A program made the translations under genes and the position numbers. From Streptococcus sanguinis (GTDB taxonomy: Bacteria; Bacillota; Bacilli; Lactobacillales; Streptococcaceae), in NCBI RefSeq assembly GCF_900635155.1, contig NZ_LR134002.1, positions 1,860,001 through 1,924,000 on the forward strand: a DNA stretch of 64,000 nt, written 5' to 3'. How positions within the stretch are numbered: position 1 is the first letter of the stretch; the number at the start of each line of letters is the position of its first letter. Positions 1 to 9,579 of this stretch are shown here, in pieces. The notes under the pieces were generated by a model, which worked only from the letters and a program-made list of their open reading frames with translations, was not told the origin of the DNA and searched no databases.

Positions 1-981
1 ATCATGCGCCTCCCTTTCAGATGTCTGGTAGCTTCCAGGCTTCTTGCTAGCTACAGCCAACAGCACTTCGCCTTGGTGGACGACCAAGGTCGCTTTCTGG
101 TAGAGGACCAGACCGTCTTCCTTGGCAATCACCTTTTCTAAAATATTGCCATAAATATCACAGATTTCACCGATGACCTGACCAGCCTGTACTGTTTAAT
201 TGGGCCGAACAAAGCACATCCAGCAGCCCGACCTCTGACAGGTCAGATAGTAGCTGTCATCAAAGATCAGTGGCGCCTGCTTATAATAGGGCATAACCCC
301 TTCAAAAAGATAGCGGGCGACTTGCTTGACTGACTGCTTCATGGCCAGCACATCCTCTGGCAGACAGGTGCCATTTTCTCCCTGCTCCAGCAGGATGCTA
401 GGCAAACCATAGTCCACCGAGGCAGCGTGGTAGAGGTTGCCACGGTCCTGAGATTGGTAGATTATCGGTGTCCCAGAAGCCTGCAGCATCTGATAAGACT
501 TTTCAACCACCTCTGGATTCGCCCGCAGTGAGTAATAGCCATGCGGTGTCAGCAGCTCTTCTCGATTACCGCTATGCAGGTCAATCAAGAAATCACTGAC
601 GCTAAAGACCTGACTCTCAATCACAGACCGAATCTGATAGCTGAGGCTGGAAACTGGCTCTTGATTCTGAAAAATCCTGTTCAGATTGAGGCCGTCCTCA
701 GGTACAAGCGTCGTTTCCCGAGCCCAAAAGCCACTGACATTGACTGCATGCAGGAGGAGGACAGAGCCCTGAAAGTTAAAGTCCCACTCATGCGCCAAGT
801 CCATCAGCGCCTTTACTCCGACATACTCGCAGCCATGGACCGCCGCACTGATGGTCAGCAAGGGCTGGGAGGCTTGTCCTTTGAGCAGGGTGTACTGGAT
901 AGCCAGCTCATCTGTGATGGGCAGACTGCCTTGATAGCTGCTGCATGGCGCCATAGAGTCTAGTTGTTGCTTAATCCTCAT
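1..981 (-). pseudogene. AspA/AstE-like deacylase (M14-type), interrupted by in-frame TAA and truncated by window edge
   Basis: The first 261 codons (981 to 196) resemble the succinylglutamate desuccinylase/aspartoacylase family, zinc hydrolases that cleave N-acyl amino acids. Visible are an H-x-x-E-type motif (VHGCEY), a 'NLNRIF' stretch and a DLHSG motif. A TAA codon sits at 196-198. Reading on in the same frame, 65 further sense codons follow to the window edge (TVQAGQVIGEI..., then LEKVIAKEDGLVLY), which match the C-terminal domain these enzymes normally have. The gene is therefore one reading frame broken by a nonsense codon, not a naturally short protein. I start at the ATG at 981 because it overlaps the upstream ATPase gene by 11 bp; the longer open frame upstream is not family-like. 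The true end lies outside the window. Sequencing error or readthrough cannot be excluded. Confidence 0.75.
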
Positions 982-1741
982 CTTTATCCTCCCTGTACTG
1001 ACTGAGCAAGAGCTTGGTATAGTCACTCTTGGGAGCAGAGACGACCTCTCGCATGCTGCCCTTTTCTTGCACGATTCCGTCCTTGAGGACAATCAAATCT
1101 TCCGCAAAATTGCTGACCAGAGCGATGTCATGTGAGATGAAGAGAAAGGAGGTCTGCGAGCGTTCCTTGATATCTGCCAGCAGCTGCATGACTTCATACT
1201 GAACGGTCACATCCAAGGCACTAGTGATTTCATCACAGATGAGCACATCTGGATTAATCAGCAGGGCACGGGCAATGGCTGCCCGCTGGCATTCTCCTCC
1301 GCTCAGTTGATGCGGAAGCCGTTGGGCAAGCTCAGGTGTCAGACCAACCGATCTCAGCAAGTCATGGATGGCCTGCTTTCTATCTGACTGCTGCTGATAG
1401 AGAGAGAAGTTTCGACAGACCTCTTCTAGGCTCTGCTGAATGCTGCGCTTGGGATGAAAGGTCGACTGGGGCTGCTGGGCAATATACTGGACCCGAGCAT
1501 AGTAGTCCCTATCCTTGTAGGCAGAGACTGGCTGGCCCAGTAGAGTCAGCTCCCCTTGGTCTGGCTTTAAAAAGCGGCAAATGAGTTTGGCAATAGTACT
1601 TTTTCCAGAGCCTGATTCACCGACCAGACCCAAAGCCTGTCCCTTTCCCAAGCTAATATCAATATCAAAGACACCGATTCTCCGCTCGCCTATCTGATCA
1701 TACTCGTAAGTCAGCTGCTGACCAACTAATACTTGATTCAT
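971..1741 (-). CDS. ABC transporter ATP-binding protein, dipeptide/nickel type (DppF/NikE-like)
   Basis: A 256-aa cytoplasmic ATPase that would power solute uptake with the adjacent ATPase and binding protein. Walker A GESGSGKST is at residues 41-49, the ABC signature LSGGECQR near 146-153, and Walker B VLICDE near 166-171. Length and motif spacing fit the OppF/DppF/NikE group. It starts at an ATG whose bases overlap the TGA of the upstream ATPase gene (ATGA), a sign of translational coupling, and its 3' end overlaps the deacylase gene. The substrate (peptide, nickel or cobalt) cannot be read from an ATPase. The permease genes expected for this system are not in the window and may lie beyond position 1. 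Confidence 0.9.
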   Translation of the reverse strand: MNQVLVGQQLTYEYDQIGERRIGVFDIDISLGKGQALGLVGESGSGKSTIAKLICRFLKPDQGELTLLGQPVSAYKDRDYYARVQYIAQQPQSTFHPKRSIQQSLEEVCRNFSLYQQQSDRKQAIHDLLRSVGLTPELAQRLPHQLSGGECQRAAIARALLINPDVLICDEITSALDVTVQYEVMQLLADIKERSQTSFLFISHDIALVSNFAEDLIVLKDGIVQEKGSMREVVSAPKSDYTKLLLSQYREDKDED

Positions 1742-2520
1742 AGCCGCCCCCCTTCTCTAAACTCCGCCAATTTAGGCACTGCCTTCAGCAATTTCTGGGT
1801 ATAAGCCTGCTCAGGATAGCGAAGAACTTGATGGGCTGGACCGCTTTCGACAATCTGCCCTTCTTTCATGACAACTACTTTTTGCGCCAGATGCTCAGCT
1901 ACACTGATATCATGTGTGACAAAAAGAATGGCCATGTTTTCCTCCTGATGAAGCTTGCTCAAGAGATCAAGCAGCTTCATTTTCGACAGGACATCCAGAG
2001 CGCTAGTCGGCTCATCAGCCAGCAGCAGTTTGGGCCTGCTGGCTAGAGCCAGCGCTACACCGACTAGCTGCATCATACCACCGCTGAGCTCGAAAGGATA
2101 CTTATTGACGACTTTTTCAGGCAGCAACCCCACCATCTCTAGGCATTCTTCCAAGGGGCGGAAATTTGCTGCTTGCTTGCCCTGATTTTTCACCAAGTCC
2201 TGATAATGCTTTTTGATCTTACGGCGGTTATTAAAGCTGAGACTGGCATGCTGGCTAATCCAGGCCACTTCTCGGCCTACAAAAGGCAGATAAATGCGGT
2301 GGTCCTGGGGCTGAATTTCCTGCCCCTCAAAGGTAATACTGCCCTCTGTTACTGTCAGCCCCCTAAGAGGGAGACCCAGCAGCATCTTGAGCAGGGTGGA
2401 CTTGCCACTGCCACTCTCGCCCACAATCGAAAGGGACTCCCCCTCAGCAAGAGAGAGGGAGACCCGATCGAGAATGACTTTATCTGCTGACTGCACCAGC
2501 AGATCTTTCATTTCCAGCAT
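1738..2520 (-). CDS. ABC transporter ATP-binding protein, dipeptide/nickel type (DppD/NikD-like)
   Basis: A 260-aa ATPase, partner of the next gene. Walker A GESGSGKST lies at residues 34-42. The signature is the slightly unusual LSGGMMQ instead of LSGGQ-Q-R, and Walker B is LLLADEPTSALD. It starts 3 bp after the stop of the solute-binding protein gene, so the two belong to one transcript. Dipeptide, oligopeptide and nickel importers of this family use two non-identical ATPases, which fits the pair here. The substrate is not determinable from the sequence. Confidence 0.88.
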   Translation of the reverse strand: MLEMKDLLVQSADKVILDRVSLSLAEGESLSIVGESGSGKSTLLKMLLGLPLRGLTVTEGSITFEGQEIQPQDHRIYLPFVGREVAWISQHASLSFNNRRKIKKHYQDLVKNQGKQAANFRPLEECLEMVGLLPEKVVNKYPFELSGGMMQLVGVALALASRPKLLLADEPTSALDVLSKMKLLDLLSKLHQEENMAILFVTHDISVAEHLAQKVVVMKEGQIVESGPAHQVLRYPEQAYTQKLLKAVPKLAEFREGGRL

Positions 2521-2523
2521 GTT

Positions 2524-4059
2524 TTATTCCTTTGAAAGTTTGTTGCTGACGTGATAGTAGTCTGTTGGATGGGATTCCAAACCAGAGACGGACTTGTCCA
2601 TTACCAGAGCGACCTTGAAGAAGCCGATGATGGTAAAGCCGTAGTCCTTATCCATGATTTCTTGGATTTCCTTGCTGAGCTGATTGCGCTTAGCTGGATC
2701 AGTTTCAGTCGCTAACTCTTCGATTTTCTTGTCTGCTTCTGGGTTGCTGTAGTGACCGATATTGGCTGTACCATTGGTCTTAACGGCACTGTTGAAGAAG
2801 GCATATGGATCACCGATAGGAGCTGCTACCACCGCGTAAGGTGTGAAGGCATAGTCCTTTTCACTGGCAACGGCACTGACTTCAACTTTCTTAATAGTCG
2901 CTTCGATTCCGACTTCCTTGAGCTGTTGCTGGCTTGCTTCTACAGCCAGCGGCATTTCAGGCAGACGAGTAAAGGACAGCAGCTCAATGCTGACTTTTTG
3001 ACCGTCTTTTTCACGGTAGCCATCGCCGTCAGTATCCTTGTAGCCAGCTTCATCCAAGAGTTTCTTAGCCTTGTCTACGTTAAATTCATGAACGCTCTTT
3101 TGCAAGGCAAAGGCGAAGCCAGTAGGGAAAGGTCCAACAGCAGGCACAGCTGAGCCTTTAAAGAGGGATTCAGAGTAGGTCTTCTTGTCTACCAAGGTAT
3201 CTAAAGCCTGACGGAACTTGTCATCTGCTACGTAAGGATTTTCAAAGTTATAGTAATAAGCTAGGTAGCGGGAACCTTCTACCTCAGAGATTTTGTAGTT
3301 CTTATCGGAAGCATAGGTACTTAGATTTGCATAAGGCAGACCATAGACGGCATCGACTTCCTTAGACTTGAGAGCTGCGGAAATGGCCGTCGGATCAGAG
3401 AAGTATTTGATCTTCAGATTAGCAACTTTTGGCTTGCCATCCCAGTAGTCATCATAAGCCTTGAGCTCTGCTCCGCTCTCAGGAGTGTACTTGGTCACCA
3501 TGTAAGGGCCAGTTCCGACAGGAGCCTTGTCAGATGCACTCTTGCCAGTCGTATCGACAATGGCGGAGTATGGCTCTGCCAAGAGATTCGCCATGATAGG
3601 TTGCACAGCCTTTGTCTTGATGGTCACGGTTTGACCCTCCGCAGAGATACTGTCAATGCCCATATCTGATGCTGCCCGTTCGCTGGTCTTAATCAAGCGT
3701 TCCAGAGAAGCTTTGACCTTTTCACCGGTCATTTTTTCACCATTTTGGAAAGTCACCTTATCCTTGAGGGTAATTTTCCACTCTAGGTCTGAGACTGCTT
3801 CGATTTTCTCAGCCAGCCAAGGTTTTACTTCAAGTTTGTCGTCCATCTTAAAGAGGGTTTCTCCCACTCCGTAACGGACCGTGAACCAGCCATTGTATTC
3901 CGCTGCTGGATCTACATTTGCTGGAAATTGCGTATAACCAATGGTTACAGTCTTACTGCCACTATCACCAGCAGGTTCGCTGGTTTTGCTAGGGTTTACA
4001 CAGGAGGCCAGGGCTAGGCCTGCCAAGGCTAAAACCATAATTTTTTTAAAATGTTTCAT
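2524..4059 (-). CDS. Solute-binding lipoprotein, SBP_bac_5 family (peptide/nickel type)
   Basis: A 511-aa extracellular lipoprotein that would deliver a ligand to the ABC importer encoded downstream. I start at the ATG at 4059: it follows GGAAG by a normal distance and begins a lipoprotein signal peptide (MKHFKK, hydrophobic core, LALASC with lipid-accepting Cys20). The open frame continues 20 codons upstream to a TTG, but that would place the signal peptide internally. The mature part has typical family features (YTQFPANVDPA near the N terminus, VGTGPYMVTKYTP, and the DAVYGLPYA region). Ligand unknown: position at the end of a B12/cobalt gene train makes metal or metallophore uptake possible, but peptides are equally likely. 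Confidence 0.88.
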   Translation of the reverse strand: MKHFKKIMVLALAGLALASCVNPSKTSEPAGDSGSKTVTIGYTQFPANVDPAAEYNGWFTVRYGVGETLFKMDDKLEVKPWLAEKIEAVSDLEWKITLKDKVTFQNGEKMTGEKVKASLERLIKTSERAASDMGIDSISAEGQTVTIKTKAVQPIMANLLAEPYSAIVDTTGKSASDKAPVGTGPYMVTKYTPESGAELKAYDDYWDGKPKVANLKIKYFSDPTAISAALKSKEVDAVYGLPYANLSTYASDKNYKISEVEGSRYLAYYYNFENPYVADDKFRQALDTLVDKKTYSESLFKGSAVPAVGPFPTGFAFALQKSVHEFNVDKAKKLLDEAGYKDTDGDGYREKDGQKVSIELLSFTRLPEMPLAVEASQQQLKEVGIEATIKKVEVSAVASEKDYAFTPYAVVAAPIGDPYAFFNSAVKTNGTANIGHYSNPEADKKIEELATETDPAKRNQLSKEIQEIMDKDYGFTIIGFFKVALVMDKSVSGLESHPTDYYHVSNKLSKE

Positions 4060-4143
4060 AAAATATTCAACTTCCTTTTCTATTTTGTAAACTACTTTAA
4101 GACGATCTGTCCTAGTCAAATCTAAATACGCTTCGCTCTCTGT

Positions 4144-4206
4144 CTAAGGTGGTTCTATGTCCTGAAGATGAGAGAGCAAACGAGTGAAAAACAAATGATT
4201 GCTCAT
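4144..4206 (-). CDS. Small ORF (20 aa), possible leader peptide
   Basis: An ATG at 4206 is preceded by AAGGAGG seven bases upstream, one of the best Shine-Dalgarno sequences in this part of the window, and opens a 20-codon frame (MSNHLFFTRLLSHLQDIEPP) ending in TAG. It starts 30 bp after the flavin oxidoreductase stop and ends 84 bp before the lipoprotein start. The frame beyond the TAG stays open and runs in phase into the lipoprotein gene, so this could be a remnant of an older gene or a leader that couples or attenuates translation. I recognise no family. That it is translated is inference from the ribosome-binding site alone. Confidence 0.4.
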   Translation of the reverse strand: MSNHLFFTRLLSHLQDIEPP

Positions 4207-4235
4207 TATTTGTCCTCCTTCTGGCTTGGTATGTC

Positions 4236-5339
4236 TTAATCTTTTCCTTCCAGATAGCTTCGAGCATCTTCGACAAAGGCAGTTGGTAGAGCCAAGTCAG
4301 CCTGCAGCTCATCACGATAAGCTCGGATGACTTCTGCCTCCCGGCCAGAGACAACCTTTTCTGTCCAATCTGGGTCTAGGAGCAGGGCCTTGCCGAGGGC
4401 AAAGAGCGGAATCCCCGCATCCAATACTCGCTGGGCATCCTGCTTGGTCTCTATCTGACCGACACCAATCAGGGGCACTCTATCATTAATTTTTCTGATA
4501 ATTTTCTGAATCACTGGCTCCGAGTCCTGAGAATCTCTGATGGACGTGCGCCAGACATCAGAGGTCGAAATATGCAGATAGTCTACTTGATGATAGATAA
4601 GCTGCTCCAGTAACTGCAGGGTATCATAAAGCTGGATACCTGGCTCCTCAAGTTCTTCTGGAGAAAAGCGATAGCCAATCAGGAAGGGGCGGTCGGCCTC
4701 TTCTTTGACTAGTTGCTTGGCTCTTTTCAGCAAGGTCTTTGGAAAGCGTAGGCGGTTGTTAAGGCTGCCGCCCCACTTGTCCTGACGGACATTTGAATGA
4801 GGAGAGACAAACTGCTGGATCAGGTAGGTATTGGCGCCATGAAGCTCGACTCCATCAAATCCAGCCTGAATCGCCCGTCTGATAGCTGACAGAAAGTCCT
4901 CTATGACCTGCTCCACTTCAGCGTTCTTGAGCGCCCTTGGCTCTGCCAAATAATCGCGCGGAGCCTTGACAGCGCTGGGTGCTACTGGCTGACCGTCAAT
5001 CAAATCAGGCAGAACCATACGACCACCATGATAGAGCTGCACAATAGCCAGAGCCCCTTGGTCCTTGATGGCCTTGGCCAGACGGCTAAGCCCCTCAATC
5101 TTATCGTCCTCGGCGCCGCTGAAGCTCTCCGCAAAGGATTTGCCCAGAGGATGGACATAGGTACTGCCAGTAATGACCATGCCAACCGACCTAGAGCGGC
5201 GGGCAAAAAAGTCAATATCTGCCTGAGATACATAGCCACCGGGCTCACTAGCGCAGATGGTCATAGGCGCCAAGACAACGCGATTGCGCATGGTCTGACC
5301 ATTTTTAAAAGTAAATTTATCCTGAATCTGTGTATTCAT
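4236..5339 (-). CDS. NADH-dependent flavin oxidoreductase, Old Yellow Enzyme family
   Basis: A 367-aa single-domain TIM-barrel FMN enzyme of the OYE/YqiG type, expected to reduce activated double bonds. Visible family marks are VVLAPMTICAS near the N terminus, the substrate-binding H-G-A-N motif (VELHGANTYLIQQF), RQDKWGGSLNNR, and a C-terminal phosphate-binding stretch (LIGVGQI, FALGKALLLDP). It lacks the Fe-S/FAD C-terminal extension of 2,4-dienoyl-CoA reductases. Start at 5339 follows AGAGGTG; the longer open frame upstream has no ribosome-binding site. It lies 55 bp after cobC on the same strand with no obvious terminator. A role in corrinoid chemistry is only a guess from position. Confidence 0.85.
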   Translation of the reverse strand: MNTQIQDKFTFKNGQTMRNRVVLAPMTICASEPGGYVSQADIDFFARRSRSVGMVITGSTYVHPLGKSFAESFSGAEDDKIEGLSRLAKAIKDQGALAIVQLYHGGRMVLPDLIDGQPVAPSAVKAPRDYLAEPRALKNAEVEQVIEDFLSAIRRAIQAGFDGVELHGANTYLIQQFVSPHSNVRQDKWGGSLNNRLRFPKTLLKRAKQLVKEEADRPFLIGYRFSPEELEEPGIQLYDTLQLLEQLIYHQVDYLHISTSDVWRTSIRDSQDSEPVIQKIIRKINDRVPLIGVGQIETKQDAQRVLDAGIPLFALGKALLLDPDWTEKVVSGREAEVIRAYRDELQADLALPTAFVEDARSYLEGKD

Positions 5340-5394
5340 CTGGTCACCTCTTTCCCAAGACAAATCCTGTTGTTTGTTTTTAAATAATAAATCC

Positions 5395-5970
5395 TTAGAG
5401 TAAAGTCGCCTGCCAAGTCCGGTCCCGCTCTTCCAAGAGCAGCACTTGTTCTTGGGGGACATCAATGTTCCAAAAAACAGCCTCTGGGTCAACCAAATGT
5501 TGGTAAATCAAGCGCAACACTCCCAAATGAGCGACTAGAGCCACTGACTCGCCCCCGCTCTCCAGCAAGCAGTCCGTTGCACTCCAGACTCGGGTCTGAA
5601 AGTCGGCGAAAACTTCTGCCTCAGGAGGCGTGACCTCAAAGGGGGCTTCCAGCCAAGCCTGCCAGACTTCTGGAAAAGCCGCTTCAATCTGATCAGCTGT
5701 CAATCCTTCCCATTGTCCAAAGCCACGCTCGTCAAAATCAGCTATGGCCTGAACTTGCCTGTCTGGAAAAGCCAGCTGGGCTGTTTCCTGCGTCCGCTTG
5801 AGACAACTGGTGTAAATCACATCAACTGGGTGCTCCTGCATCAGCAGCGCCAGCTGCTTGGCATCTTTTTGGCCTTGCTCGTTGATAGAGACATCATGGC
5901 TGCCGTAGAAACAGCGCCTGCGGTTGTAGTCTGTCTGACCATGCCGCATCAGATACCATCTTTTCATCAT
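5395..5970 (-). CDS. cobC: Alpha-ribazole-5'-phosphate phosphatase
   Basis: A 191-aa member of the histidine phosphatase superfamily. The catalytic RHG motif is at residues 9-11, with a second catalytic His in VALVAHLG and an acidic residue in FDERGFGQWEG. Together with its place directly after cobS and cobU this identifies it as CobC, which dephosphorylates alpha-ribazole-5'-phosphate (or adenosylcobalamin-5'-phosphate) in nucleotide loop assembly. Its ATG overlaps the cobS stop as ATGA. A general phosphoglycerate-mutase-like phosphatase is the alternative, but the context favours CobC. Confidence 0.88.
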   Translation of the reverse strand: MMKRWYLMRHGQTDYNRRRCFYGSHDVSINEQGQKDAKQLALLMQEHPVDVIYTSCLKRTQETAQLAFPDRQVQAIADFDERGFGQWEGLTADQIEAAFPEVWQAWLEAPFEVTPPEAEVFADFQTRVWSATDCLLESGGESVALVAHLGVLRLIYQHLVDPEAVFWNIDVPQEQVLLLEERDRTWQATLL

Positions 5971-6692
5971 AGCACCACCAATCCTAAGAGATAGAGGAGC
6001 TGGGCAATTTCGACATAGGCTCCCAGCGTATCGCCTGTGTGGCCGTCAATTTTATTATAAACGAACCGACGATAGCCGATTGCTCCCAGAACTACCAAGC
6101 TGTAGGCCAGAAGGCCTCTCCAGCTGAAAACCAGCAGAGACAGGAGCAAAGGCAAAAGCTGGGCAAGCAGGATATGACTAGTCTTGCTGCCACTGAAGAA
6201 ATTCCCCGAGCCACCGCCTTCTCTGGCGTAGGCCATCCGGTAGAGCTGTAGACTCAGACCAGCCTTGCCAATCATGGTCAGACTAGCCACGATAAACCAG
6301 CGAGGCTCTGGCAGATAAGGGTAGAGAACCAGCATCAGAGCATAGTAGAGAATGAGTGCCAGTACGCCATTGCTGCCAATGCGACTGTCCTTCATAATCT
6401 CTAGCATCCGCTCCTTCTTACGAGAGGAGAAGAGCCCGTCTGCCGTATCCGCTAGGGCGTCTAAGTGAAAACCACCTGTCAGCAAAACATCGAAAGCAAG
6501 GGTCAGAACCCAAGCGACCATCCCTGGCAGAACTAGACTCGTCAGGAAATAAAATCCTCCTGAAATCAAACCCAGCAAGAGGCCAAAGAGAGTCAGAAAA
6601 GGAAGTCCCCGTCGCAAGTAGGAGATATCCACTGCCTTTGGAATCACAATCCGGCTAAAAAATTGGGTATAGATAATCAACGCCTTTATCAT
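5967..6692 (-). CDS. cobS: Adenosylcobinamide-GDP ribazoletransferase (cobalamin synthase)
   Basis: A 241-aa integral membrane protein that joins adenosylcobinamide-GDP to alpha-ribazole, the last condensation of cobalamin synthesis. Several hydrophobic helices are visible, and the conserved acidic stretch GGFHLDALADTADGLFSS, which binds metal in this family, lies in the N-terminal half, followed by KDSRIGSNGVLAL. Length is close to the family norm. Its start overlaps the cobU stop by 4 bp and its stop overlaps cobC, so the three nucleotide-loop genes are translationally coupled. Confidence 0.95.
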   Translation of the reverse strand: MIKALIIYTQFFSRIVIPKAVDISYLRRGLPFLTLFGLLLGLISGGFYFLTSLVLPGMVAWVLTLAFDVLLTGGFHLDALADTADGLFSSRKKERMLEIMKDSRIGSNGVLALILYYALMLVLYPYLPEPRWFIVASLTMIGKAGLSLQLYRMAYAREGGGSGNFFSGSKTSHILLAQLLPLLLSLLVFSWRGLLAYSLVVLGAIGYRRFVYNKIDGHTGDTLGAYVEIAQLLYLLGLVVL

Positions 6693-7273
6693 TTCAACTG
6701 CTGAGCGAGGCCGCAGATAACGAGATAAGCCTCACTCGCCTCCTTTGCAATCAGTTGGTTGATCTTGCCCTGCACATCACGGAAAAAGCGTCCGAGTCTG
6801 GTCTCAGGGACAATGCCCAGACCAACCTCGTCCGTTACAATCCAGCACTCAGCATTTGTCTGACGGATTGTAGACAAGAGTTCTTGCCATTCTTCTTCCA
6901 AGAGCTGCAGCAGGAAAGACTGCTCCTGCTGACTGAGAAAGTGTTCCTCCGTCAGCTCCAGCTTGTCTGGAAAATGCTGGGCAATCAAATCAAAGAGGCG
7001 ATTGCTGGTCAGGAGAGTGGCACAATCCAGCAGGTAAACTGGATGCGACTGCTCTCGCAGCCAGTCTGCCAGCCCTGCATACTGCTCCTGAGTCGTCCAG
7101 GAAGCCGGCCGGCGTTCTTGGTGCAGCCGAATCCGCTCCTGCCATTCTGGATCATCTCCTCGGGGCAGGCCAGTCGCAATGTAGCAGACCTGCTCTCGAT
7201 CCGCCAGGCGCTCCTCCGCAAATGCCGACTTGCCACTTCTGGCACCGCCTGTCACTAACACAATCTTAGCCAT
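6689..7273 (-). CDS. cobU: Adenosylcobinamide kinase / adenosylcobinamide-phosphate guanylyltransferase
   Basis: A 194-aa bifunctional enzyme that phosphorylates adenosylcobinamide and transfers GMP to it. The P-loop GGARSGKS occupies residues 9-16. His51 in RLHQERRP sits where the guanylylated histidine of CobU enzymes is found, and [13 protein letters not shown] matches the family's nucleotide-binding segment. It overlaps the hemL 3' end by 8 bp and cobS by 4 bp. No cobT or cobD homologue for the remaining loop steps is present in this window. Confidence 0.95.
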   Translation of the reverse strand: MAKIVLVTGGARSGKSAFAEERLADREQVCYIATGLPRGDDPEWQERIRLHQERRPASWTTQEQYAGLADWLREQSHPVYLLDCATLLTSNRLFDLIAQHFPDKLELTEEHFLSQQEQSFLLQLLEEEWQELLSTIRQTNAECWIVTDEVGLGIVPETRLGRFFRDVQGKINQLIAKEASEAYLVICGLAQQLK

Positions 7274-8564
7274 TTGCTTCTTCTTTCATTGCTTGAAATG
7301 CCCGCTCAAAGGCCGCCAAGGTCTGGTCTAGGTCCGCTCTAGTATGGGCACTGGACATAAAATTGGTTTCATACTGAGATGGCGCCAGATAAATGCCCTC
7401 TTCCAGCAAGAGACCGTGCAGTCTTGCAAACTGAGCATGGTCAGCCGCCTTAGAATCCTCAAAGTTACGAACCGGCTTCTGACTGAAGAAGAAGCCAAAC
7501 ATGGTTCCCTTGGACACGACTTGCAGATTAATGCTGTACTTATCGGCTAGACTTCGTAAGCCATCACAGAGGTAGCTCGTTTTTTCTTCAATCTCAGCAA
7601 AGAGCTCAGGTGTCAACTGTTTCAGGGTTTCGTAACCGGCCGTCATGGCGACTGGATTACCCGACAGGGTACCAGCCTGATAGATGCTGCCTAGGGGAGC
7701 TACCTGATCCATATAAACGGCCTTGCCGCCAAAGGCTGCGACTGGGAAGCCGCCACCGATGACCTTGCCCAAGCAGACCAAATCCGGCTCCGTTTGGTAG
7801 AGGCCAACTGCCCCCTGATAATGAGCTCGGAAACCACTCATGACCTCGTCTACGATGAATAGAGAGCCGTATTCCCGAGTGAGGGAGCGAATAGTACTGA
7901 TAAAGTCCGCATCCGCTGGAATCAAGCCCATATTGCCAGCAACGGCTTCTAAAATGACACAGGCGATGTCATCTCCATGCTTTTCAAAGCAAGCCTTGAG
8001 AGCATATATATCATTGTATGGCAAGGCCAGAGTTTCCCCAGCTACCTGAGCAATGACTCCGGCAGAATCGGCAATCCCAAAGCTAGCTAAGCCTGAACCA
8101 GCCTGAACTAAAAAGGAATCGCTGTGGCCGTGATAGCAGCCGATAAATTTGACAATTTTAGATCGCTTGGTCACTCCACGCGCTACCCGAATGGCACTCA
8201 TGGTCGCTTCCGTTCCCGAATTGACCATCCGCATTCTTTCCATGAAAGGCAGACGCTCCTGCACCAGCTGGCCGAGGGCAATCTCTCTGGGACTCGGAGC
8301 ACCAAAACTGGTCCCCTCCCAAATAGCTTCCTCAACTGCTGGTAACACATCCTTAGGAGCATGCCCCAAAATCATAGGCCCCCAAGACAGGACGTAATCA
8401 ATATAGCGGTTGCCATCGACATCATGCAGATAGGCTCCGCTGGCTTTTTCGATAAAAAGCGGATGACCGCCCACAGCCTTAAAAGCTCGGACAGGACTAT
8501 TGACCCCGCCTGGAAAGAGCTGTTGAGCCTCTGTGAAATATTGGTTGGAATGTTCTCTCTTCAA
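7266..8564 (-). CDS. hemL: Glutamate-1-semialdehyde 2,1-aminomutase
   Basis: A 432-aa PLP enzyme converting glutamate-1-semialdehyde to 5-aminolevulinate, second step of the C5 tetrapyrrole route begun by HemA. Class III aminotransferase hallmarks are [11 protein letters not shown] near the N terminus, [14 protein letters not shown], the cofactor region [10 protein letters not shown], and the Schiff-base Lys in [11 protein letters not shown]. The start codon is TTG at 8564, supported by GGAGG six bases upstream and by alignment of the N terminus with family members. No later heme gene is present, so its product most likely feeds cobalamin. Confidence 0.95.
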   Translation of the reverse strand: MKREHSNQYFTEAQQLFPGGVNSPVRAFKAVGGHPLFIEKASGAYLHDVDGNRYIDYVLSWGPMILGHAPKDVLPAVEEAIWEGTSFGAPSPREIALGQLVQERLPFMERMRMVNSGTEATMSAIRVARGVTKRSKIVKFIGCYHGHSDSFLVQAGSGLASFGIADSAGVIAQVAGETLALPYNDIYALKACFEKHGDDIACVILEAVAGNMGLIPADADFISTIRSLTREYGSLFIVDEVMSGFRAHYQGAVGLYQTEPDLVCLGKVIGGGFPVAAFGGKAVYMDQVAPLGSIYQAGTLSGNPVAMTAGYETLKQLTPELFAEIEEKTSYLCDGLRSLADKYSINLQVVSKGTMFGFFFSQKPVRNFEDSKAADHAQFARLHGLLLEEGIYLAPSQYETNFMSSAHTRADLDQTLAAFERAFQAMKEEANG

Positions 8565-8607
8565 GTTCGTCCTCCTTATCTAGAAAACTGCTGATTTTCC
8601 ACAGTCT

Positions 8608-9579
8608 CTATCCTTCTTTCAGATAGCCGGCCGCATCCTTGGCAAAATAAGTGATAATCAAGTCTGCACCAGCCCGCTTCATACTGGTCAAAGTTTCCAT
8701 AACAATAGCTTTTTCATTGATCCAGCCCTGCTGAGCTGCTGCCTTGACCATGGCGTATTCTCCACTGACATTATAGGTCACCAAAGGCAGCCGGGTTTCC
8801 TGGCGCAGCTCTCTGAGGATATCCAGAAAGGCCAGAGCCGGCTTAACCATGAGAAAGTCTGCTCCCTGCTCCTCATCGCTCTTGGCTTCTCTCAAAGCCT
8901 CCAAGCGATTGGCCGGATCCATCTGATAGGCCTTGCGGTTGCCAAAGGCCGGAGCACTCTCACCTGCATCTCGGAAAGGTCCATAAAAGCTAGAGGCAAA
9001 CTTAATCGCATAGGACATGATGGGAATCTCTTCAAAGCCCGCCGCATCAAGCCCCTGACGAATAGCCGCCACAAAACCGTCCATGGCATTGGAAGGCGCA
9101 ATGACATCTGCTCCAGCCCTGGCTTGGCTGACAGCAACTTCTGTCAGTCTAGTCAGAGACAGATCATTGTCCACTTCCTCCCCTCGCAAAATGCCGCAAT
9201 GGCCGTGACTGGTAAACTCACAGAGACAGGTGTCTGCAATGACGACCGTCTCAGAGAAATGTTTCTTGATCAGACGGATAGCTTCTTGGACAATTCCATT
9301 TTCAGCTGAAGCCTGACTGCCTATTTCGTCCTTTTCTGATGGAATGCCAAAGACGATAAAAGCCCGAATGCCCAAGTCTACACATTCCTGAACTTCTGGC
9401 AGCAAATCCTCGAGTGAGAACTGATAAACTCCCGGCATAGAAGCTACCTCTTGCTTTTCAGTTAGACCTTCCTTGATAAATAAGGGCTGGATAAAGTCAT
9501 CCACAGACAGCTTGGTTTCTCGAACCAACTGCCGCAGACCGCTGCTTCTCCTCAGTCTGCGATGTCTATAAAATTCCAT
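8608..9579 (-). CDS. hemB: Porphobilinogen synthase (5-aminolevulinate dehydratase)
   Basis: A 323-aa TIM-barrel enzyme condensing two 5-aminolevulinates to porphobilinogen. The cysteine cluster D-T-C-L-C...GHCG indicates the zinc-dependent type. The two active-site lysines are visible in [15 protein letters not shown] and [12 protein letters not shown]. Its start overlaps the hemD 3' end by 14 bp; the 43-bp gap to hemL contains that gene's ribosome-binding site. The length is normal for the family. Confidence 0.96.
   Translation of the reverse strand: MEFYRHRRLRRSSGLRQLVRETKLSVDDFIQPLFIKEGLTEKQEVASMPGVYQFSLEDLLPEVQECVDLGIRAFIVFGIPSEKDEIGSQASAENGIVQEAIRLIKKHFSETVVIADTCLCEFTSHGHCGILRGEEVDNDLSLTRLTEVAVSQARAGADVIAPSNAMDGFVAAIRQGLDAAGFEEIPIMSYAIKFASSFYGPFRDAGESAPAFGNRKAYQMDPANRLEALREAKSDEEQGADFLMVKPALAFLDILRELRQETRLPLVTYNVSGEYAMVKAAAQQGWINEKAIVMETLTSMKRAGADLIITYFAKDAAGYLKEG

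Noticed and set aside
4060..4119. N-terminal extension of the solute-binding lipoprotein by 20 codons
   Set aside because: It would start at TTG without a ribosome-binding site and push the lipoprotein signal peptide inside the protein.
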